Assembly: GCA_947179155.2 (NCBI GenBank)
Contig: OX359285.1
Location: 10,894,010-10,958,009 of the forward strand
DNA: 64,000 nucleotides
Reading direction: 5' to 3'
Source: Hedera helix
Taxonomy: Eukaryota; Streptophyta; Magnoliopsida; Apiales; Araliaceae
Both the position numbers and the translations under genes were made by a program. Below the pieces are notes generated by a model. That model did no database searches and was not told where the DNA came from. It worked only from the letters and a program-made list of their open reading frames with translations. Positions 58,594 to 64,000 of the stretch are shown piece by piece; the stretch's first letter is position 1; every line of letters starts with the position of its first letter.

Positions 58594-60951
58594 GGTGTAT
58601 TATGTATTGGTAAGATGATAATTAGACATTAAAAACAAACCAAAAATAGAAAAAAGTAAGAGGGAGTGCCAGGGTCCTATAGGGTCCACTTGGGGGAAAA
58701 TTGTATCTATCAAGTTGCTTCTAATTCACTCCATATCAAGTTTGCTTACACTCCACCAATAATAGTCATTCCTTATGCCATTCACCAAGTCAATCAAGAT
58801 GGTCAATTCCCTAAATATATGAATTTATGTTTGTAGAGAATTAACTATTGTTGGGTTAGTTGTTAACCCTAGGTGGTAAGAAAAATAAAACTTTAACTAA
58901 TGCTAGAGTTAAGTGTTAATGAATGTATAAATATATTGAATATATGTATACATATATGTATACATGATTGTAAAGAGTTAACTAAAGCAAGTTAGTGAAT
59001 AGACTTTAGGTGGTATTGAATGTGTGAATTAACCTTCTTTTGGTTAATTGGTGGAAAATGTGTAGAATATGATATGTATAGATATTTGATGAGAGTAAAC
59101 CAAACATTGGTTAATTGGTCAGCTTAGACCAAGGTTGGAGTTAGTGGATCAACCCTGGGTCACTTGATTTGTTAGTAAGTTAGCCATACATGAGTTATTT
59201 ATTGGGAGATTTATTAGTATATACATAATGTAGAGAGTTGACCAAGGCTAGGTGTTAAAACCCTAGGTCTTATAAATAGATGATAGTTAACCACACTTGA
59301 GTTCAATGGTGGAGAAATATGTTAGATATACATTATGTATGTAATATTTCTGCTGGATAGCAAGAGAGAGATAAAAAGTGTGAGTCATTCTTCTATCAAT
59401 TACTAAGTGTTGAGAGAAAAAAAAAAGAGGGCTCTAGAAAGAAAGAGAGAGAAAAGAGAAAACTTGAGAGAAAGAAAGATCTAGCCATTTTTAGAGCTAG
59501 CAAGGAAGGAAGAAGGGGATCAAGAATGGTAGATCATCTATCTAGCAAGATGAAGGAGCTCTTAAGGTTAAAAGTTTGCTATGCCTTTAGATCTCTAGCT
59601 TAACTTTTGTGTCATATTGTTAGATTTAGGTTGTTGTGGGAGATCTATGATTTGTATGGTGGATCTGAAGAAATAAAGAGTTGATGGTAGTGAACATGTT
59701 GGTAGATTACATTGTTATCCAAGTATGTATTACGAAATATAGAGATGGTTGTTAATGTTTAAAACCCTAAATTTAAAATGGTTTTCAAATGAATAAATTT
59801 ATTTTGATGGTATGTTTTTAAAGAAGGATATACTTATTGTATAGATCTAGGAGTTCTTTGAATGAACTATTTTGAGATGAACTGAAATTGAGCTTAGATG
59901 AGGTCATAGTGATTTTGATGAAAACTATGTATGTTTGGTGAAAACCTAAAAAGAAAGTATTATATTATTCAAGTGTTGAACTAGAGGGGGATATATATGA
60001 GGTATGTTATGTAATACAATATTATAGAGTCATAAAATATGATGGTATAGCAAAATAATGCTTGTAGCATCAAGTTTGAAGTAATCGAATCAAAAATTTA
60101 TAAGAATAGTTTTCATTTTGTCATTGTGATTGATTTTAAGTCAAATTTCATTTAGAATTTGAATTTGTAATCTAAGGAGAAATTGTAGAGGAAGAAGTTA
60201 CGGACGCATGAGCGCTTGAATTACTCAAAATGGTCAATAAATGAAAAGGTTATAGTTGTTTTTCTGAGTTAGGGTCTAGCAGTCCAAGAATTAGGGTTTT
60301 GTAATTTTTGGCCTAATGCCATAACGGTGGAATCCACCGCCTCAATGGTCAAACATTCTACCCAAAATGCGTTTTTGTTGTCCGGGTCAGGTCGCGTCGG
60401 TCCGGGTCAAGGTTTTTTTGAAAATTTAAGTTAAAATAAGTGTAAAAAGAATATATTTGTATAATAAACCAATATACAAGGTTCATTAGTGTCTAATTAG
60501 AAGAATAATATTATAAATGAAGGTCGTATGAAGAACGCAAAGCATTGGTGTAAGTTGGATAAGTGTACTCGATATGTTCAAACTAGGGTTTGGCTATGAT
60601 TTTGTTCGGAACTCATGGGTTCGTTTGTTGGACATTTTAAAAATTAATAAATTGAAGTTAGAGTCTTAAATTTAGAGCAAGTAATACTCATTGTAACTAA
60701 TAATTATGTCAATCTCATAAAAAATTATAGGTTGAACGAAAGACACAAAATTTGCGTAAACGGTAGAAGTGAATCAAACAAGTAATCAATGAAGTATGAT
60801 TATTTGTGAAGTATGTGAAAAGAATGAACTATGATTATTTGTAAAGTATGTTTAAACTGTTAAGCATGAACTGATATAAGTTATGAAGCATGTGTTAAAT
60901 GTGATGAAAAAGAACTAAGAAGCATGTATAAAATACCATACATGGATTTAT
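57613..60951 (+). mobile_element. Tekay-like LTR fragment, both ends missing
   Basis: The start (AGATTTATTAAGAAAATAAATTTCAATT, with TATAGATACATATATACCT) matches 40131-40225 of the solo LTR at 39838, lacking its first 290 bp. Plain repeated A/T-rich text follows, with a long (TA)n tract at 58519-58590, a GA-rich sector (59400-59480) and a short C+G patch (60320-60410). The right end is cut by the element starting at 60952. No coding region was found; similarity beyond the first part is weak. Confidence 0.55.
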
Positions 60952-63364
60952 TGTAAGACCCTGAATTTTATGAAATACAAAATTTAATTTTTCTTCATAT
61001 ATATTTTTCTTGAAATAATAAGTGGTAAAATTGACAAAGATAAAAGTTAAAGATGTTATGTGCAAATTTTATTATGTTAGGCAATATTTATTTTGTCGGG
61101 GAATATTCGAGTCGTATAACTGCGTCGAAATAATCAATCATTGGTAGACCCCACAACGGAATATTGTCGGATATAGAAAACGATAGAAGTAACATTTTTA
61201 AATAAAACTATCACTTTTAACTGTTAAAATACCGATGATAAAAGAATAGTAGCATACGCTATTTTATAGTATTTTACTGTAGCATACGCTATTCTACAGT
61301 AGTACACAATATTAAATAATAGCACACAATATTGCACAATGTCTTATATTATTGATCTGATAACGTGGTTATTGCATAGTATTCATCAATAATTGTTAAT
61401 GCACAGTATTTTACATTATTGGTTCAATAATTGTCATTATAATATATTTTATATCATTGATCCAGTAATTGTTATTGCACTGTATTTTAAAATTATTGAA
61501 GCAAATAATTGTCATAGTAGCAAATACATAATAAATTATATTATTAAATTAATAATTATTAGTAACGTGTTTTTTACATTATTGTTGAATTATTACTATT
61601 ACTGTTGTAACATTATCTTAATTATTATATTATTAGTGGATATTTTTATTATTATATGTGAATAATAAATAAACTTGTGGACCCTCTGTGGGGGCCACAT
61701 AAGGAATGGAAATAGAAAATGAGTTTACTGGAAGTTTGGTGAAGAAAGGCAGCAAGGCTGTGCTGCCCATGTTGAAAATTCAGACTGTCATGCAGCACGC
61801 TAGCTGCTCATCTACCACATACAGTGCACTCCCTTCTCCTACAAATAAGTTACTCAGCTGAATAAAAAAATCACTCTTAAAATATAAAGTTTTTCTACAA
61901 GTATTTTGTGAGTATTTCTCTGAGAATAGTAAGGTTATCTTGAGTGTTAGTAAACCAAAAAGAGTGCAGAAAATTCTCAAGTAAGTATTTTATTTAAAGA
62001 GTAATAATTGCACAAATATCTATTTCACACGGTATTCACAAATTTTCCTTTAGAAAACTTTTCTTTGAGAAGATTTATTTTGAAAAGCTTCCTTTAAAAG
62101 AGTTATTTTGAAATATTATTTCAAAAACTATTTTTTAAATTGTCATACTTTATTACACTACAAAAAAATTATATTATATAAATTCTTTTGATAGTTCACA
62201 ATATACGAGTTATCATATACCATAAAATTTATATGTGATAATTATTAATTATATTATAAATATATAGGTTGATCCACTACATTTAAAGCAGTCTCTTTTC
62301 AAGTGTTAAGGTAAGAGATACCATCTTTTTCATCTTCTATCATTCAAACTTACTACGGTAAGGGATATCATTTTCTTTTATACTCTTTAACTTACTATGG
62401 TAAGTAGTGTTTGGTAAAACTTCTAAAATGATTATAATTGTCTTAATAGTATGCTCTTCATTTAATAACATTTTAATTGAACATGTCTATTTACTTGAAT
62501 CTTTTTATTGAACTTCAATCGTTCTTTTGAAGTATAGATCTTGAATATCATTCTTGAATTTGAGTCCAAATCATTTTTGACAATTTGGACATTATTTAAA
62601 TCTGCACAAAGTAAAATTGTAAACTTTCGAAATCTATTATTTATCTCATTATTCTCTTTCTTCTATTCATCATTTATATTACTACTGTTTGTTCTAATCA
62701 TCATAATCGTGTTGTTATGAATATCTGTGGCCTGGGGCACAGATGATAGGATAAAGACGATATAATTGTTGTGTTTTTTAGGGCACATGATGAATGTTCT
62801 CTTTGGTTTGACGCAAGGAAGAAATATCGTTTGGCATGATCATAGCTAGTGGTGTTTCAGATGATAAAAGTTGATGACGTCTTTTTGAAAAAGAGAAGCG
62901 AGTGGACTTTATAGTCTATATGATTTTTTATAATGACTGTTATTACTCTACAATTGTTGATCTAAATGTTGTTCAAGAATTTGACTGTAGTTGTTGATTT
63001 AAAACTTCTTGTTTATTATATTCTATTAAGAACTTAACCGTTGAAGGCTAATGATAATTTATTCATCATTATCTTAGTCATGTTATTTTTTATTGGGCTA
63101 TTTGAGCTCACCCTTTCCTTTTTGTTCCATTATTTTTCAACAAGAGATGAGAGAATAGCTGGGTCGTCGGGGGATGGAGTGAAGGTCCGAGTTGTAGCTG
63201 TATTAGTCTTCATAAGTTGTAAAATAGTGTGCAATAATAATGAAGACTTATTTGTGTGTTATTTGAATACTGTATTGTGGTACGTCATACGTTGTATTGT
63301 AATAGTTGTAGTGTATTTTGACGACTCAAGTTTGGGTCGTGTAGGCCCGGATTTGGGGTCGTCA
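60952..63364 (+). mobile_element. 5' LTR of a Tekay/Del-like element
   Basis: Starts TGTAAGACCCTGAATTTTATG and ends GGGGTCGTCA, followed by a tRNA-iMet primer site. At both ends it matches the reverse complement of the solo LTR at 15593-18511. It carries TTTGAGCTCACCCTTTCC near its 3' end. 2413 bp. The partner LTR lies beyond the window. The four-copy tandem repeat of the related solo LTR is not visible here. Confidence 0.87.
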
Positions 63365-63367
63365 TAG

Positions 63368-63380
63368 TTGGTATCAGAGC
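63368..63380 (+). other. Primer binding site, tRNA-iMet type
   Basis: TTGGTATCAGAGC, whose last 12 bases are complementary to the 3' end of initiator tRNA-Met. It lies 4 bases after the LTR end and gives the plus orientation of the element. Confidence 0.92.
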
Positions 63381-63565
63381 TTAGAGATATAATTTTTAAT
63401 GGAGATCTGGGGTTAGAACTAGGAGGGGAGAGATGAATAGAATCAATCACTAGTGTGTTCTACCTAAATTAGATTCTATTACCTAATGAGTCGATTTGAA
63501 TGTAGGGACAGGAAGTGATGAGTCAGTTTGTTTAACTAACATTTGTTTTGTGACCAAAGTTAAGT

Positions 63566-64000
63566 ATGACATCTGGAAATCATGAAGTTAACTATGGAAT
63601 GCCCAGAATAAATGTAGCTGAGAATCAGGAGGCTACAAACAATCATCCTGCCAACTCAGGAAATAATATTCCTGATAACATGATGAACGGTGGATTTTTT
63701 AAAAATTTCATGTAGTTCATACAAAATCAAGCGAGGGGTGCCCCTACCAGTGAAAATGCTGGTAATTCGAGGATTGTCATTGTGAAGCAGTTTAAAGAGT
63801 TGGACCACCTGATGTTTTTAGAAAGCTGGTTCCACTCAAAGCTAAAGCATGGCTAAAACAGCTGACAAAAATATTTAATGTCTTACAATGCGCTGATGAT
63901 CAGAAGGTTTCATTTGCTACCTTTATGTTACTAGGTGAGGCGGACCATTGGTGGGAAGCGGTAAAACGTATCCTGCATTTAGCACTCGAGATGTCTTGGA
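63566..64000 (+). pseudogene. Tekay-like gag, N-terminal part, broken
   Basis: Starts at ATG 63566 (MTSGNHEVNYGMPRINVAEN). A Gly/Asn/Pro-rich head follows, then VKQFKEL and, in the next frame, PPDVFRKLVPLKAKAWLKQ, FATFMLLGEADHWWEAVKR: the retrotransposon gag domain of chromovirus/Tekay type, with the WW box. A TAG stop lies at 63713-63715 (FM-stop-FIQN) and a one-base deletion at about 63806 separates KEL from PPDVF. The gene continues past the window end. It is the gag of the element whose LTR ends at 63364. Confidence 0.85.

Noticed and set aside
61393..61665. 90-codon frame rich in Ile/Tyr/Asn
   Set aside because: A/T-rich LTR sequence; composition alone explains the open frame.

Overview
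This is plant nuclear DNA, most likely from a eudicot. It is strongly AT-rich, has spliced exons, TATA boxes and (TA)n tracts, and is full of plant Ty3/gypsy (Athila-type, chromovirus, Tekay/Del-like) and Ty1/copia LTRs. Nothing bacterial, organellar or CRISPR-like is visible. The species cannot be fixed from the sequence; clade names rest on recognised protein motifs and LTR ends.

Genic part, 1-12.8 kb. The last four exons of a plastid 3-oxoacyl-ACP synthase II (KASII) gene lie at 671-2523 on the plus strand. Exon 905-989 carries a net 4-nt insertion that breaks the frame, so the copy looks non-functional unless this is an assembly error. An intact single-exon pectin-methylesterase/invertase inhibitor gene lies at 7051-7635 on the minus strand. 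Around these two sit small foldback elements (3414-3546, 5630-5885, 6300-6468, 9956-10092), an hAT-type MITE with a perfect 8-bp target duplication (10257-10734), a solo Athila-type LTR with a perfect 5-bp duplication (3651-4937) and a frameshifted RNase H-like fragment (12587-12823).

Repeat part, 12.9-64 kb, is a nest of LTR retrotransposons at least four layers deep. The oldest layer is a minus-strand chromovirus, now in three pieces: chromodomain and integrase C-terminus at 13.87-14.79 kb, integrase N-terminus to RT at 32.73-34.04 kb, RT/protease/gag at 46.89-48.56 kb. Athila element A (14787-32732, minus) entered its integrase, a copia-type solo LTR (34045-46893, plus) its RT, and Athila-like element D (48561 to about 57.6 kb, minus) its gag. 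Athila-like element C (35196-45756, minus) then entered the copia LTR. Tekay/Del-like solo LTRs with perfect target duplications sit inside A (15593-18511), C (39838-44287) and D (48727-52195); a C-type solo LTR sits in the RT of A (26449-28063). The right end holds a Tekay-like element beginning at 60952 with LTR, tRNA-iMet primer site and a broken gag.

None of the retroelement proteins is intact: stops, frameshifts and loss of catalytic residues are documented below. C and D carry gag and/or protease-side sequence but no RT or integrase, so they look like non-autonomous derivatives. I did not find a convincing new biological system. The most interesting unexplained signals are CpG-rich cassettes shared by unrelated LTR families and a motif conserved in the 3' noncoding region of all three Athila-type elements.
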